Positions 16,897 through 25,928 of a stretch of 64,000 bases of DNA are shown in pieces. The DNA is from Temperatibacter sp965603205 (lineage in GTDB: Bacteria > Pseudomonadota > Alphaproteobacteria > Sphingomonadales > Kordiimonadaceae). The notes under the pieces were generated by a model that was not told the origin of the DNA, searched no databases, and saw only the letters and a program-made list of their open reading frames with translations. The stretch is from positions 1 to 64,000 of the forward strand of contig CBFDCC010000001.1 in assembly GCA_965603205.1 (NCBI GenBank), read 5' to 3'. The first letter of the stretch is position 1. Each line of letters starts with the position of its first letter. Position numbers and translations under genes: made by a program.

Positions 16897-17307
16897 TTAC
16901 CCGCTAATCGCCGCTGCATTGATAAAGGCAATGGATAATTTCGCACTGACAAGCAATACAGCCGCTGCCATATCGCCCTCTTCTATGCGGGTGGGTAAAT
17001 CCTTTAAAAACAGGTCCATCACCCGAAAGGCTACCAATTGAAACACCAGCGCAACAGCGCCCCATAAAACCAGATCAAGCATGGTAAGCGATACCGATAA
17101 TGAGACAGCCAAAGGAATTGCAAGACCCACAGCAGCCCCGCCGAGCGACAAAGCCGCCGCCACATTGCCACCACGTATCAGCGCCATTTCATCATGGGCT
17201 GTAAGCATCATATAAATATAAATACCGACAAATAAAATAACTAACGTCACGGCCGAATGTGCCATAAAAATAGGCAAGCCCGCCAATAATGCGTCAAAAG
17301 CTTCCAT
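16897..17307 (-). CDS. DUF350 family membrane protein
   Basis: A 136-residue protein with four predicted membrane helices. The pattern IRGGNVAAALSLGGAAVGLA followed by VALVFQLVAFRVMDL and a second A-rich helix fits DUF350, a family of small inner-membrane proteins of unknown role. It is the first gene of a two-gene unit with the serine protease. The ribosome site is not strong; AAAAAGGACAT lies just before the start. Confidence 0.75.
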   Translation of the reverse strand: MEAFDALLAGLPIFMAHSAVTLVILFVGIYIYMMLTAHDEMALIRGGNVAAALSLGGAAVGLAIPLAVSLSVSLTMLDLVLWGAVALVFQLVAFRVMDLFLKDLPTRIEEGDMAAAVLLVSAKLSIAFINAAAISG

Positions 17308-17328
17308 AGTATGTCCTTTTTAAGTTAG

Positions 17329-17580
17329 AAGGTCCTCGCATTAGCTCGGCCTCCCCGATCTTTCTTGGCGTTCGGTACGGGCTGCGCCCTAAATCTATCT
17401 CGTCATTCCCGCGAAGGCGGGAATCTAGCTGCACAGGATTATGATCCTAATTAATTTCTATCCGTTCAAGCGCCACTAGTGGCTATCCTCGCTAAAGCTA
17501 CGGCCTCACGGTCGTTCGGTACGGGCTCCGCCCTATGTATCTAGCGCGTTAGCGCGAGGCGCACATAATTGTGCGCGAGG
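17329..17580 (-). repeat. Mosaic palindromic repeats upstream of the DUF350 gene
   Basis: Blocks: AAGGTCCTCGCATTAGCTCGG, CGGTACGGGCTGCGCCC, the REP-like palindrome ATTCCCGCGAAGGCGGGAAT, GCGCCACTAGTGGC, TCCTCGCTAAAGCTACGG, CGGTACGGGCTCCGCCC, CTAGCGCGTTAGCGCG, and GCGCACATAATTGTGCGC. Two successive GTACGGGC hairpins differ only in the loop. Confidence 0.85.
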
Positions 17581-17595
17581 CTAGATAAATAAACC

Positions 17596-18390
17596 TTATA
17601 TTATTCCTAAAACATCTAGCATGTCATAACGGCCCGGCTCTTGTTTGCCAGCCCAAAGCGCCGCTTTCATAGCGCCTGTAGCAAAAAGCCCGCGATTTTC
17701 TGCGTGATGGCTAAGGGTGATACGCTCATTAGCAGCGTAAAACCCGACCTCATGCTCGCCAACCACGCTACCGCCGCGCACCGCCGAATATCCAATAGTG
17801 CCTTGCTTGCGGGCACCCGTAATGCCGTTGCGGCCACGATCCGCCACCTCTGCATGGTCTACACCACGCCCTCTGGCTGCAGCATCGCCTAACATCAGCG
17901 CTGTACCACTGGGGGCGTCTACTTTTTTATTATGATGGCGCTCGACTATTTCAATATCCCACTCGTCGTCCAATGCTCTGGCAACACGCTGGGTTAAGGC
18001 CGTTAATAAATTTACACCAAGGCTCATATTACCCGTTTGAACAATCACAGCTTTTGTACCAGCTTGATCAAGGGCCACATGATCCTCATCGCTAAGACCT
18101 GTCGTGGCGACAATAAGCGCCGTTTCTGTTTTGGCCGCAAGATCAGCATGCGCAACAGTATTACCTGGTGATGAAAAATCAATGACCACATCACTGGCTT
18201 TAAAAACATCGCCTGGATTATCAAATAAAGGGGCGTCAGTATCTGGAATAGCGTGACCAATACCACGGTGGCCCGGTCGTTCGCTGCCAGCAGCGACATC
18301 CAGACCCTCTGTATCTTTTACTGCCTGAACAAGCGTGCGACCCATACGACCACAAGCCCCTAAAATGCCTACATGAATTATATCAGCCAT
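17596..18390 (-). CDS. dapB: 4-hydroxy-tetrahydrodipicolinate reductase
   Basis: A 264-residue enzyme of lysine and diaminopimelate synthesis that reduces the dihydrodipicolinate intermediate with NAD(P)H. The nucleotide motif GACGRMGRTLVQAV opens the protein, and the catalytic and substrate-binding block EIVERHHNKKVDAPSGTAL lies near residue 150. The start at 18390 gives family length; the open frame to 18516 runs into repeat DNA. It is a single gene flanked by mosaic repeats on both sides. Confidence 0.95.
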   Translation of the reverse strand: MADIIHVGILGACGRMGRTLVQAVKDTEGLDVAAGSERPGHRGIGHAIPDTDAPLFDNPGDVFKASDVVIDFSSPGNTVAHADLAAKTETALIVATTGLSDEDHVALDQAGTKAVIVQTGNMSLGVNLLTALTQRVARALDDEWDIEIVERHHNKKVDAPSGTALMLGDAAARGRGVDHAEVADRGRNGITGARKQGTIGYSAVRGGSVVGEHEVGFYAANERITLSHHAENRGLFATGAMKAALWAGKQEPGRYDMLDVLGII

Positions 18391-18408
18391 ATTATATTCT
18401 CTTTTTTT

Positions 18409-18680
18409 AAGGTCAGCGCATTGGCGCTGCCTCACAGTCGTTCGGTACGGAAACAAGTTTCCTATATAGTTTAGGTCAGCGCTAAAGCTGCGGCTTCCTG
18501 TGTAGATTCTCGTCATTTCCGCGCAGGCGGAAATCTTCTATCCGTTCAAGCACCACTCGTGGCTTTTCTCGCATTAGCTCGGCCTCCTAGTCAGTCGGTA
18601 CGGAAGCAAGGCTTCCTATATAACTAGCGCGTTAGCGCGTACCGAGCAAGCGCGAGGCGCACATAATTGTGCGGCCTTCT
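18409..18680 (-). repeat. Mosaic palindromic repeats upstream of dapB
   Basis: Blocks: GTCAGCGCATTGGCGCTGCC, CGGTACGGAAACAAGTTTCC, a decayed REP-like palindrome, CACCACTCGTGGC, CATTAGCTCGGCCTCC, CGGTACGGAAGCAAGGCTTCC, CTAGCGCGTTAGCGCGTACC, and GCGCACATAATTGTGCG. The two GTACGG hairpins here have stems GGAAAC/GTTTCC and GGAAGC/GCTTCC, a clear compensatory pair. Confidence 0.85.
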
Positions 18681-18736
18681 AGATAAAACCACCCGCTAGA
18701 GGTATCAGGCCACTCACATAAAATCTATAAAAAACA

Positions 18737-18760
18737 CGAAAAAAGGGCCGAAGCCCTTAA
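18737..18760 (-). terminator. Rho-independent terminator of dnaJ
   Basis: On the minus strand AAGGGC, loop TTCG, GCCCTT is followed by a U-run. It lies about 80 bases past the dnaJ stop, beyond a mosaic repeat, so that repeat is part of the dnaJ transcript. Confidence 0.8.
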
Positions 18761-18780
18761 TTTAGAAATATTAAAATCTA

Positions 18781-18837
18781 TATAGGCACAGCCGTACCGA
18801 CCAAGTGGGAGGCCGAGCTAATGCGAGGATTAAGACC
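18781..18837 (+). repeat. Mosaic repeat in the dnaJ 3' untranslated region
   Basis: TATAGGCACAGCCGTACCGA, CCAAGTGGGAGGC and CGAGCTAATGCGAGGATTAAG; the GCGAGGA end lies about 8 bases from the dnaJ stop codon. Confidence 0.8.
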
Positions 18838-19986
18838 TTATGGCTTTTCAGTTAAGTCTTCCCAAAGGTCTTTAACTTTAGAGAAAAAACCTTCACTGCG
18901 CGGCGAAATAGAATCCCCACCTTCAGCCACAAACTCCTCAAGGAGTTCTTTTTGACGACTGGTGAGATTTACGGGTGTTTCAACCGCTGCCTCAATAATC
19001 ATATCACCAGTATAACCACCATTAAGCTCTGGCATGCCTTTGCCGCGCAATCGGAACTGACGACCGCCTTGTGTACCGGCAGGAATTTTAATGCGCGCAC
19101 GACCACCACCAATTGTTGGGACTTCGATCTGCCCACCCAGCACAGCTGTCGTCATTGGTATAGGAACCTGACAATAAAGCATATCAGCGTCACGCTTGAA
19201 AATTGAGTGTGCCTTCATTGATAAAAAGATATAAAGATCACCAGATGGACCACCACGTAGACCTGCTTCACCACCACCTGTGATCCGCAGCCTAGTGCCA
19301 TCCTCAACGCCTTTTGGTATATTAACTTCTAAAGACTTATCTTTTTGCACGCGTCCCTGTCCGTGACAAGGTTTACAAGGGTTTGAGATAATATGACCTT
19401 GGCCTTTACAGGTCGGGCATGTGCGCTCTACCATAAAGAAACCTTGGTTAGCGCGCACCTTACCAGCGCCACCACAACCACCACAGACCGTCGGCTTGCT
19501 GCCTTTAGCAGCACCCGTACCAGTACAGTCACCACAAGCTTCTGAGGTTGGCACCGTGATTTTTTCTAATTTACCCGTGTAGGCATCGTCTAGGCTAATT
19601 TCCATATTGTAACGAAGGTCAGCCCCGCGCGTAGCAGATTGACCACCTGGCCCCCTGCGACTACGGCCGCGACCACCACCCGCTGCATCACCAAAGAAAT
19701 CTTCAAAAATATCACCGAAATCAAAACCGCCACCCTGTTGACCACCACCTTGGCCACCATTTTCAAAGGCTGCATGGCCATAACGGTCATAGGCTGCACG
19801 CTTATCATCGTCTTTTAAAACTTCGTAAGCTTCGCTGATTTCTTTGAATTTTGCTTCCGCTGTATCATCGCCTTGATTTTTATCAGGGTGATATTTCATC
19901 GCCAATTTACGGTAAGCCGATTTCAGCGCCTTTGCGTCTACGCCGTTATCAACACCTAATTGCTCGTAATAATCTTTTTTTGACAC
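18838..19986 (-). CDS. dnaJ: Chaperone protein DnaJ
   Basis: A 382-residue Hsp40 co-chaperone. It has the J domain with HPD (MKYHPDKN), a Gly-rich linker, and four zinc-finger repeats (CGDCTGTG, CGGCGGAG, CPTCKGQG, CKPCHGQG). The two C-terminal beta domains follow. It stimulates DnaK ATPase and delivers substrates. It is downstream of dnaK by 151 bases on the same strand. A hairpin in that gap could reduce read-through, so dnaJ may be expressed at a lower level than dnaK. Confidence 0.97.
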   Translation of the reverse strand: MSKKDYYEQLGVDNGVDAKALKSAYRKLAMKYHPDKNQGDDTAEAKFKEISEAYEVLKDDDKRAAYDRYGHAAFENGGQGGGQQGGGFDFGDIFEDFFGDAAGGGRGRSRRGPGGQSATRGADLRYNMEISLDDAYTGKLEKITVPTSEACGDCTGTGAAKGSKPTVCGGCGGAGKVRANQGFFMVERTCPTCKGQGHIISNPCKPCHGQGRVQKDKSLEVNIPKGVEDGTRLRITGGGEAGLRGGPSGDLYIFLSMKAHSIFKRDADMLYCQVPIPMTTAVLGGQIEVPTIGGGRARIKIPAGTQGGRQFRLRGKGMPELNGGYTGDMIIEAAVETPVNLTSRQKELLEEFVAEGGDSISPRSEGFFSKVKDLWEDLTEKP

Positions 19987-20079
19987 AACTTATTCCAATA
20001 TATTCAATCTACTCAACTCTAATAATAAATAGCTATCATTAGGCGTTTATGTACAGCGCTTGCTAGTATATTCTGTTAC

Positions 20080-20116
20080 AATTTCGCCGCCTTCCAATCA
20101 AGAAAGCGGCGAAATT
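20080..20116 (-). terminator. Hairpin between dnaK and dnaJ
   Basis: An 11-bp perfect stem (AATTTCGCCGC / GCGGCGAAATT) with a 15-base loop follows the dnaK stop by about 20 bases. No long U-run follows, so it may be a partial terminator or an mRNA-stabilising hairpin and not a full stop. Confidence 0.6.
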
Positions 20117-20137
20117 ATTATTCATCAACCAAAGACA

Positions 20138-22078
20138 TTAGTCTTTTTTGTTGTCATCAACTTCTTCGAAATCAACATCAACAACATCGTCTTCGCCTTC
20201 AGCCTTAGTTGCTGCTTCATCAGCCGCTGCTGCGTCAGGGTCACCACCCATATCAGGTGCACCAGCTTCAGCTTGCTGCGCTTTGTAAATTTCTTCACCT
20301 AGCTTCATTGCAGCTTTTGAAAGCTCTTCAGACTTGGTTTTGATATCTTCTGCAATATCCGCTTCAAGTGCAGCTTTAGTATCGGCAAGTGCTGTCTCAA
20401 TAGCAGTTTTATCTTCTTCGCCGAGCTTGTCGCCATGCTCTTCAATGTTCTTCTCTGTTGAGTGAACAAGGGCTTCTGCTTGGTTCTTAGCTTCAACAAG
20501 CTCTTTGCGCTCTTTATCAGCTTCAGCGTTTGTTTCAGCATCTTTGACCATCTGCTCGATATCATCATCACTTAAACCACCAGAGGCTTGAATTTGAACT
20601 TGATGTTCTTTGCCTGTGCCTTTGTCTTTAGCAGACACATTCACAATACCATTGGCATCAATATCAAAAGTTACTTCTACCTGTGGAATGCCACGCGGTG
20701 CTGGTGGGATACCAACCAGATCAAACTGAGCTAGCATCTTATTATCAGCCGCCATCTCACGTTCGCCTTGGAATACGCGAATAGTTACAGCGCCTTGATT
20801 ATCTTCAGCTGTTGAGAAGATTTGAGACTTCTTCGTTGGGATTGTTGTATTACGGTCGATAAGACGCGTAAACACGCCGCCAAGCGTTTCAATACCAAGT
20901 GAAAGTGGTGTAACATCAAGGAGTAGAACGTCTTTAACGTCACCCTGTAGTACACCAGCCTGAATAGCCGCACCCATGGCAACAACTTCGTCGGGGTTCA
21001 CACCCTTATGAGGCTCTTTACCAAAGAATTCTTGAACAACTTCTTGGATTTTCGGCATACGCGTCTGACCACCAACAAGAACGATATTATCAATATCTGA
21101 AGCCGTAAGGCCTGCATCCTTAAGCGCTTTCTTACAAGGAGCAAGTGTGCGCTTCACTAAGTCTGCAACAAGGCTCTCTAACTTAGCACGTGTTAACTTT
21201 AACTGAAGGTGCTTAGGGCCTGTAGCATCTGCGGTAATAAACGGTAAGTTAATTTCAGTTTGTGTCGCAGAAGATAGCTCGATCTTGGCTTTTTCAGCCG
21301 CTTCTTTTAGACGCTGAAGCGCTAACTTATCGCCATTAAGGTCGATTGTGCTTTCTTTTTTAAATTCTTCTACAAGATACTCAACAAGGCGCATATCGAA
21401 ATCTTCACCACCAAGGAATGTATCACCATTGGTTGATTTCACTTCAAATACACCGTCACCAATTTCTAGAATTGATACGTCAAATGTACCACCACCAAGG
21501 TCAAACACAGCGATGGTGTGGCCTTCTTCTTTTTCTAGGCCATACGCAAGTGCAGCAGCTGTTGGCTCGTTGATAATGCGCAGAACTTCTAGGCCTGCGA
21601 TTTTACCAGCGTCTTTTGTTGCTTGGCGCTGAGCATCGTTAAAGTAAGCAGGTACGGTAATAACCGCCTGCTCAACAGTTTCACCAAGATAGCTCTCAGC
21701 TGTTTCTTTCATTTTCTGTAAGATCATTGCAGATACCTGGCTTGGTGAATATTTCTCACCCTTAGCTTCTACCCATGCATCGCCGTTATCAGCTTTGATG
21801 ATTGAGTATGGCACCATGTCCATATCTTTTTTAGTGTTCGGGTCGTTAAACGGACGACCAATCAAACGCTTAATAGCGAATAATGTATCCGTTGGGTTTG
21901 TTACCGCTTGACGTTTAGCGCCTTGACCAACAAGTCGCTCGCCCTCGTCCACAAAACCAACGATAGAAGGTGTTGTGCGACCACCCTCTGCATTTTCAAT
22001 TACTTTAGGCTTAGAGCCATCCATGATAGACACACAAGAGTTTGTGGTGCCTAGGTCAATACCAATTACTTTAGCCAT
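20138..22078 (-). CDS. dnaK: Chaperone protein DnaK (Hsp70)
   Basis: A 646-residue Hsp70. ATPase motifs: IGIDLGTTNSCVSIMDG at the N-terminus, VFDLGGGTFDVSIL, and VLVGGQTRMPKIQE. The substrate-binding domain begins near LLLDVTPLSLGIETLGG, and the tail ends in an acidic DVDFEEVDD. It folds and protects proteins with DnaJ and GrpE; grpE and hrcA lie 30 kb away in this window. No CIRCE element (TTAGCACTC-N9-GAGTGCTAA) is seen upstream, so HrcA probably does not control it directly. Confidence 0.98.
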   Translation of the reverse strand: MAKVIGIDLGTTNSCVSIMDGSKPKVIENAEGGRTTPSIVGFVDEGERLVGQGAKRQAVTNPTDTLFAIKRLIGRPFNDPNTKKDMDMVPYSIIKADNGDAWVEAKGEKYSPSQVSAMILQKMKETAESYLGETVEQAVITVPAYFNDAQRQATKDAGKIAGLEVLRIINEPTAAALAYGLEKEEGHTIAVFDLGGGTFDVSILEIGDGVFEVKSTNGDTFLGGEDFDMRLVEYLVEEFKKESTIDLNGDKLALQRLKEAAEKAKIELSSATQTEINLPFITADATGPKHLQLKLTRAKLESLVADLVKRTLAPCKKALKDAGLTASDIDNIVLVGGQTRMPKIQEVVQEFFGKEPHKGVNPDEVVAMGAAIQAGVLQGDVKDVLLLDVTPLSLGIETLGGVFTRLIDRNTTIPTKKSQIFSTAEDNQGAVTIRVFQGEREMAADNKMLAQFDLVGIPPAPRGIPQVEVTFDIDANGIVNVSAKDKGTGKEHQVQIQASGGLSDDDIEQMVKDAETNAEADKERKELVEAKNQAEALVHSTEKNIEEHGDKLGEEDKTAIETALADTKAALEADIAEDIKTKSEELSKAAMKLGEEIYKAQQAEAGAPDMGGDPDAAAADEAATKAEGEDDVVDVDFEEVDDNKKD

Positions 22079-22162
22079 TTTACAACATCCTTCTTTTGGC
22101 GAATTCTTAAGGCCCTTTTATGGCACCTTTTTTAGAATTCCCTTTTACAATTAACTACACCC

Positions 22163-22194
22163 GATAAGGGCTTATATTTTTTACTATAGATCAA
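22163..22194 (-). promoter_or_regulatory. Possible heat-shock (sigma-32-like) promoter of dnaK
   Basis: Minus-strand TTGATC, an 18-base spacer, then CCCTTATC resembles the alphaproteobacterial sigma-32 pattern CTTG...CYTATNT only in part. It is placed about 85-115 bases before the dnaK start. Confidence 0.3.
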
Positions 22195-22318
22195 TAAGAC
22201 ATGATCCTGTTCTGGTTCACGGTCTATATAAGAAGGAAAAAGCAACGCTACAAGGGTTTACACCGCAGAAAATTCAATTTTATTCAATTTTATTCAATTA
22301 TTTGCACTTTTACGCCTT

Positions 22319-24331
22319 TTAAAGTTCATAGGTGGGATCAGGTATATTCCAAGTTTTTCCATACCGCGCCTCAAGAAACGCCTCAACTTTAGCTGGTGCG
22401 TAAAATGTGCGGCCCATAAATTCCAACGTAGATATCGGCTCTATAAGCGATGTTTTTATATCCATCACCTTATAAGAAACCATATGGCCTAACAGATTTT
22501 TATCCTGTGGCTTTTGCCTGTAGGTGAAAAATAAATCCATATCCTCACCCTCAAAATAAACATGAAGGTTCAAGCTCGTCGGGGTGGGGGGCTGACAATC
22601 AACACCCAAAGCTTTTATCCGCTCGCACCAATCCTCTGTAGCCTCGCGTGGTGTCTTTCCGTCTGGTAAATCAACAACACAGGCCATATCAATATCATCG
22701 TCATGGGGTAAAAAAGTACCATCGCGGTAAATGCCTAGCAATGTGCCGTAACACGGGAAAACTTTTAGACCAAAACTATCTTCTATAAACTGGGCAAAGG
22801 CATGCATACGCTCACAAAGATGCTCGGCATTTTTTTCTGAAAATGGTACAGAAAGTCCGTGGCGTGTAAAAATAACATTTGGTAAATATTTGGCCGTGCT
22901 GCCACCGTCTTCGATGCCCGCCATAAAGGCCTTAAGCCCTTCTTTGCGTGGCAGGTTTTTTCGCTTGGCAATTAAGGGCTTAAAGGCCCGCGCGCGGTGC
23001 ATGCGGTACGTCGCGTAAAAATACCCCGCCGCAGCAACAAATGCCTCATCCCAATCTTCGCCCACAATCCATTCATACAGGGTAAGCGCCTGCATCTGAA
23101 CTGTCATCGCGGGAAGAGTCGTCTCTACCGTGATCCAATTTTCACCATCATTGCTAATCTGCACCTCTCGTAGCACAAAATTATCAGCGCATTCCATAGC
23201 ACCTGCTGATAGGTCAATATGGTCAACCGCCATAAGCCCGTCATCTTGAAGCGAAAATATATGCAAGGGCGGCAAGCACCAAGATTGGCTCTTTTTTTCA
23301 AGAAACTCAGCTGTCGTCTTATGGTTTTCATCCATCGTTAAAGCATGGTTTTTACCATGAAGCTTCACATTTAAAATAGGCGAGGTTGGCTTAGGTTGGC
23401 CGTAAGCTAAAACCCGTAAATATTTACCCGATATTCCATTAAGTAAGACTTGTGTTGGTGCTTCCTTATCAAAAGATATATCGCATGTTACTGACCTTAA
23501 TGTGACGAAGGCCTTACTTAAATGATCGCGGCACCGCGATTTCAATCCAGCGATACTTTCTTTATCTTCCTCAAGTAAAAGCTTGCAAAAGTCTCCTGTT
23601 ATACCCTCAGCCAGATCCTTATGGCCATGAGCCACTAATGTTTGATGAATATTTTGTAACGTTGGTATAATTTCACTGACAAAAAGGGTGTCGCGCACGT
23701 CTTTGTTGGGTCGCCCCCATTTTAACAATTGAGTGTTTTCAGCATCATAAGCCGTTAACATCAAAGACATAGCACGTTTACCCATGCTGTCTTTTCTGTT
23801 TAAAAATTCACAAAGAACCACATACTGAGGTTCATCAAATTCAACTTCCCACCAAGGGTTTGATTCTCTTTTAGAATGAGCAGAAACCGTATTACCAAAA
23901 CCCCCTGTCATCACTAATGCAGGATCAGGCAAAACCTCTGCCACACTACTCATCCGACAAATATAGCCACTTGTGATTTGCTCTAACGTTCCATCACCAG
24001 CCTTTTTCCAAAATCGAATATGGTTAAAATGAAAAACCTCTGGTTTATCTACAACCAATCGCAGGCGCACCCGTTTTACTTTTTTATTTATCGTAAATTG
24101 CCAGTCGCCTAGATTGCGAAAGGCGCCATAGACAAAGCCTGGTAATTTTGATTTCCACGGCGCTTTAACGGCGCTTACACCGCCGTGCGTTTCAACAACT
24201 AAATCATTTAATAACTGGGTATAATCCAATGTTTTTTTATTGGTTTTTCCCTTGCAAAAAAACTGTTTTATTTTCTTAAAAACCATCTTGTATATAAACT
24301 CTATCATCCACGTTGTTCGGCTTATGCCCAT
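22319..24331 (-). CDS. LicD-family phosphotransferase-like protein with N-terminal carbohydrate-binding-like region
   Basis: A protein of up to 670 residues. The C-terminal part has the LicD nucleotidyltransferase-fold signature CYGTLLGIYRDGTFLPHDDD followed by IDMACVV; LicD proteins add phosphocholine or related groups to surface glycans. The N-terminal 400 residues contain stretches such as NPWWEVEFDEPQYVVLCEF that look like a discoidin (F5/8 C-type) beta-sandwich, perhaps twice. No signal peptide is clear. The start may instead be the Met at 24286. It has no glycan-synthesis neighbours. The specific substrate is unknown. Confidence 0.75.
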   Translation of the reverse strand: MGISRTTWMIEFIYKMVFKKIKQFFCKGKTNKKTLDYTQLLNDLVVETHGGVSAVKAPWKSKLPGFVYGAFRNLGDWQFTINKKVKRVRLRLVVDKPEVFHFNHIRFWKKAGDGTLEQITSGYICRMSSVAEVLPDPALVMTGGFGNTVSAHSKRESNPWWEVEFDEPQYVVLCEFLNRKDSMGKRAMSLMLTAYDAENTQLLKWGRPNKDVRDTLFVSEIIPTLQNIHQTLVAHGHKDLAEGITGDFCKLLLEEDKESIAGLKSRCRDHLSKAFVTLRSVTCDISFDKEAPTQVLLNGISGKYLRVLAYGQPKPTSPILNVKLHGKNHALTMDENHKTTAEFLEKKSQSWCLPPLHIFSLQDDGLMAVDHIDLSAGAMECADNFVLREVQISNDGENWITVETTLPAMTVQMQALTLYEWIVGEDWDEAFVAAAGYFYATYRMHRARAFKPLIAKRKNLPRKEGLKAFMAGIEDGGSTAKYLPNVIFTRHGLSVPFSEKNAEHLCERMHAFAQFIEDSFGLKVFPCYGTLLGIYRDGTFLPHDDDIDMACVVDLPDGKTPREATEDWCERIKALGVDCQPPTPTSLNLHVYFEGEDMDLFFTYRQKPQDKNLLGHMVSYKVMDIKTSLIEPISTLEFMGRTFYAPAKVEAFLEARYGKTWNIPDPTYEL

Positions 24332-24493
24332 ATTTCATAAGCGCTATCTCATGCTATAAATACAATAAAATAACATTTAGCCTATTTATTTTTTGACAGA
24401 TGCACTTATATGTATAAACAATGATAAAAATTATAAACATAGTATCCTAGTTCAGGAGACCCTTTTATACACAAGGGTCGCGAGGAAAATTAA

Positions 24494-25240
24494 ATGAGTG
24501 ACAATATTAAAGCTTTAATCAAAGACTTGGCCTTTATTTTCATTTTTTTCATGGTCTTCACCACCTTTGGCTGGCAAAGTTTTCATATTCCCTCATCCAG
24601 CATGGAACCAACATTAGAGGTTGGCGACCGTATTTTTGTCAACAAATGGGCCTATGGCTATAACCGTTACAGCGTGCCTTTTGACCCTGAATTTATCAGT
24701 GAAAACAAAGTATTGGAGCGCATGCCAGCCCGTGGTGATGTCGTTGTATTTAGCCTGCCTTACAAAGGATATACTGATTTTATTAAGCGCCTGATTGGCT
24801 TACCCGGAGACCGCATTCAAGTGCGAGAAGGCGAGCTTTATCTCAATGACAGCCTTGTTAAACGTACCTTCATTCGCGATGTGAAATATACTGATTATAA
24901 AGGCGTTGAACGCATCGCCAAAGAATTTGAAGAAGAGCTGCCAGCATCTGATGATGGCGCCCCAATTAAGCACCGCATCTATGAAGAAAGTGATTATGAG
25001 CCTTTTGTAGATAATACAGATGTCTATATTGTACCAGAGGGCCATGCCTTTATGATGGGTGACAATCGTGATGGCTCAGCTGATAGCAGATATCTGCATG
25101 ATATGGGTTTCGTCCGATTTGAGTATATCGTCGGCACAGCGTCTGTGACTACATTCAGCCTATATGATTGCGATCAAGGGAAAGACGTTTTTTGCCCCGC
25201 CGGTGTGCCGCTGGGTCGGTTCTTTACTTGGATAGAGTAA
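24494..25240 (+). CDS. lepB: Signal peptidase I
   Basis: A 248-residue inner-membrane protease that removes signal peptides. One N-terminal membrane helix (DLAFIFIFFMVFTTFGW) is followed by the catalytic serine in IPSSSMEPTLEVGD, the general-base lysine in DFIKRLIGLPGDRIQV, and the conserved GDNRDGSADSR. A TTGACA sequence about 95 bases upstream could be a -35 box, but the spacing to the nearest -10-like sequence is poor. It is convergent with dnaQ. Confidence 0.94.
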   Translation: MSDNIKALIKDLAFIFIFFMVFTTFGWQSFHIPSSSMEPTLEVGDRIFVNKWAYGYNRYSVPFDPEFISENKVLERMPARGDVVVFSLPYKGYTDFIKRLIGLPGDRIQVREGELYLNDSLVKRTFIRDVKYTDYKGVERIAKEFEEELPASDDGAPIKHRIYEESDYEPFVDNTDVYIVPEGHAFMMGDNRDGSADSRYLHDMGFVRFEYIVGTASVTTFSLYDCDQGKDVFCPAGVPLGRFFTWIE

Positions 25241-25252
25241 ACACAAGGTTTC

Positions 25253-25924
25253 TCACCTTGCCCAAATCGGATTATCCAAATTTTTGATAAATTCAGCGTG
25301 CTTGTCGCCATCTTCTGCGCTGAGGTTAAAATGGCGTGGCTCTCGTTGTTTTCGCTCTCGCTGCACGCTTGAACCTGTTTTCTCGGTTGCTAAGTTAAGG
25401 CCCGTTTGACGGCCCCCTTCTAATTCTACATAAACCTCGGCTAAAATTTCACTATCCAGCAAAGCACCGTGCAGGGTGCGGTGGCCATTTTCAATACCAA
25501 AACGACGACAAAGGGCATCGAGTGAATTTGACGCGCCCGGAAATTTTGTCCGCGCAATCCTAAGCGTATCCTTGAACCGTGTTACTGGTACAATGGGTTT
25601 ACCCGCATTTTGCAGTTCCCAATTCATGAATTTCATATCAAAATCAGCGTTATGAGCAATGAGCGGCGCCTCGTCACCAATGAACGCCAAGAAATCATCA
25701 AGCACGCTAGCGATTAAAGGCTTATCGGATAGAAACTCGTTGGAGAGACCATGTACCTTCCTGGCACTGTCTGGGACTTCGCGCTCTGGATTACAATAAA
25801 CATGAAAGGTCTCGCCGGGCACAACGACCTTATTTTCCAAAACCACACAACCGATCTCAATAACGCGGTCACCCGTGAAAGGGTCAAAGCCTGTAGTTTC
25901 TGTATCAAATACAATCTCGCGCAT
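25253..25924 (-). CDS. dnaQ: DNA polymerase III epsilon subunit (3'-5' exonuclease)
   Basis: A 223-residue proofreading subunit. DEDDh exonuclease motifs: Exo I IVFDTETTGFDP, Exo II in LIAHNADFDMKFM, and Exo III in HGALLDSEILAEV with the catalytic His and Asp. The C-terminus carries the part that contacts the alpha subunit. It is the last gene of maf-aroE-coaE-dnaQ, 4 bases after coaE, a standard alphaproteobacterial cluster beside the origin. Confidence 0.95.
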   Translation of the reverse strand: MREIVFDTETTGFDPFTGDRVIEIGCVVLENKVVVPGETFHVYCNPEREVPDSARKVHGLSNEFLSDKPLIASVLDDFLAFIGDEAPLIAHNADFDMKFMNWELQNAGKPIVPVTRFKDTLRIARTKFPGASNSLDALCRRFGIENGHRTLHGALLDSEILAEVYVELEGGRQTGLNLATEKTGSSVQRERKQREPRHFNLSAEDGDKHAEFIKNLDNPIWAR

Positions 25925-25928
25925 GCTG

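Noticed and set aside
24393..24398. TTGACA as a -35 box for lepB
   Set aside because: The nearest TATAAA is only 14 bases away, too short for a good sigma-70 promoter, so not listed as a feature.
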